A DNA stretch of 5,739 bases from Acidobacteriota bacterium (lineage in GTDB: Bacteria > Acidobacteriota > UBA6911 > RPQK01 > JADFOI01). Shown piece after piece: positions 5,341-5,739 of this stretch. The first letter of the stretch is position 1. Every line of letters begins with the position of its first letter. Below the pieces are notes generated by a model. It did not search any database. It saw nothing but the letters and a program-made list of their open reading frames with translations, and was not told where the DNA came from. The stretch spans positions 1 to 5,739 of the forward strand of contig JAUXKG010000182.1 of assembly GCA_030624355.1 (NCBI GenBank), written 5' to 3'. The translations under genes and the position numbers were made by a program.

Positions 5341-5739
5341 ATGTCAGAGCCTAGCTTTTCAGCTGCGGTGGATCATTTGTCATTTCCACTTTTGCGCCCT
5401 GCCATCTTACTGGCTGTTCTGCTGGGCTCTCTTGTATACGGGCAGGCTCAGTCCTTACCACTGGTGATTGAAGGGGGAACTCTGATCGATGGTACCGGGG
5501 TACCCCCTCTGTCCGATGCCGTTATCCTGATAGAAGGGAGCAGAATAAGCGATGTAGGAAGAAAGGGACAGGTCGTCTACCCTTCCGGTGCCAGGATCAT
5601 TGATGCCAGAGGGAAGTTCATCCTTCCCGGCCTGATCAACGGTCACGTTCATTACAAGGACTGGAGCGGGGAGCTGTATTTGGCCCATGGGGTTACCACG
5701 GTGGTCGATCTGGGCAACGTGACCGAGTGGATTCTGGCC
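5341..5739 (+). CDS. Second secreted amidohydrolase (N-terminal part, runs off the right edge)
   Basis: The first 133 codons of a rightward amidohydrolase gene are present. A hydrophobic signal segment (about residues 16-33, FPLLRPAILLAVLLGSLV) ends with likely cleavage after GQA at 36, preceded by an unusually long n-region of about 15 residues. The start of the beta-sandwich follows (LVIEGGTLIDGTGVPPLSDA), then RGKFILPGLINGHVHYKDW, whose H102-V-H104 is the metal-binding HxH motif. The hydrophobic GVTTVVDLGN (117-126) is the usual next barrel strand. The substrate is unknown and the remaining ligands lie outside the window. The ATG is only three bases after the selenoprotein stop, and no terminator or promoter lies between them, so the two genes are very probably one operon. 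The ribosome site is weak (GGAAAGA), which also suggests coupling. Confidence 0.87.
   Translation, partial: MSEPSFSAAVDHLSFPLLRPAILLAVLLGSLVYGQAQSLPLVIEGGTLIDGTGVPPLSDAVILIEGSRISDVGRKGQVVYPSGARIIDARGKFILPGLINGHVHYKDWSGELYLAHGVTTVVDLGNVTEWILA

Noticed and set aside
5491..5508. GGTACC-GG-GGTACC near-palindrome in the second amidohydrolase
   Set aside because: It encodes the conserved IDGTGVPP segment of the family, so protein coding explains it.

Overview
The window looks like chromosome from a moderately GC-rich bacterium, most plausibly an acidobacterium or a close relative. Three things suggest this: an X6-type ECF sigma factor joined to a Ser/Thr kinase with a membrane-embedded tail, two exported imidazolonepropionase-like amidohydrolases, and a secreted NTF2-like protein. 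This is a judgement from gene content. I could not search any database, and no rRNA, tRNA, insertion sequence or CRISPR array is visible.

The left part (1-2640) is read leftward. A sigma factor gene (1946-2515) overlaps the Ser/Thr kinase gene (441-1949) by four bases (GTGA), so the two are probably translationally coupled. A hairpin with a T tract (405-431) follows the kinase. It separates the pair from the 5' part of a CDP-alcohol phosphatidyltransferase gene (1-329), which runs off the left edge. A perfect TATAAT box at 2611-2616 probably drives the sigma-kinase pair.

The middle part holds a rightward gene for a secreted NTF2/SnoaL-like protein (2756-3238). Its putative promoter carries a perfect 10-bp palindrome in the spacer. 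It converges, 33 bases apart, on a leftward gene for a secreted amidohydrolase (3272-4495), which has a strong sigma-70-type promoter at 4541-4570.

The right part (4753 to the end) is the most notable. It holds a peroxiredoxin-like gene whose reading frame is interrupted by one TGA, exactly where relatives carry the first cysteine of a CxxC motif. A perfect 7-bp hairpin with a GGA loop follows at the spacing expected of a bacterial SECIS element. The best reading is one selenoprotein gene (4753-5337) that ordinary gene callers would split or truncate. Other genes here, and this gene itself, end in TGA, so UGA is a normal stop in this genome and the internal one must be read by context. Three bases downstream a second exported amidohydrolase begins (5341 to the edge), probably in the same operon.

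Taken together, the window holds a cytoplasm/membrane signalling pair (sigma and kinase) and a cluster of exported proteins: a selenocysteine thioredoxin-fold protein, two metal-dependent hydrolases and an NTF2-like protein. Joint function of the exported set is inferred only from proximity.
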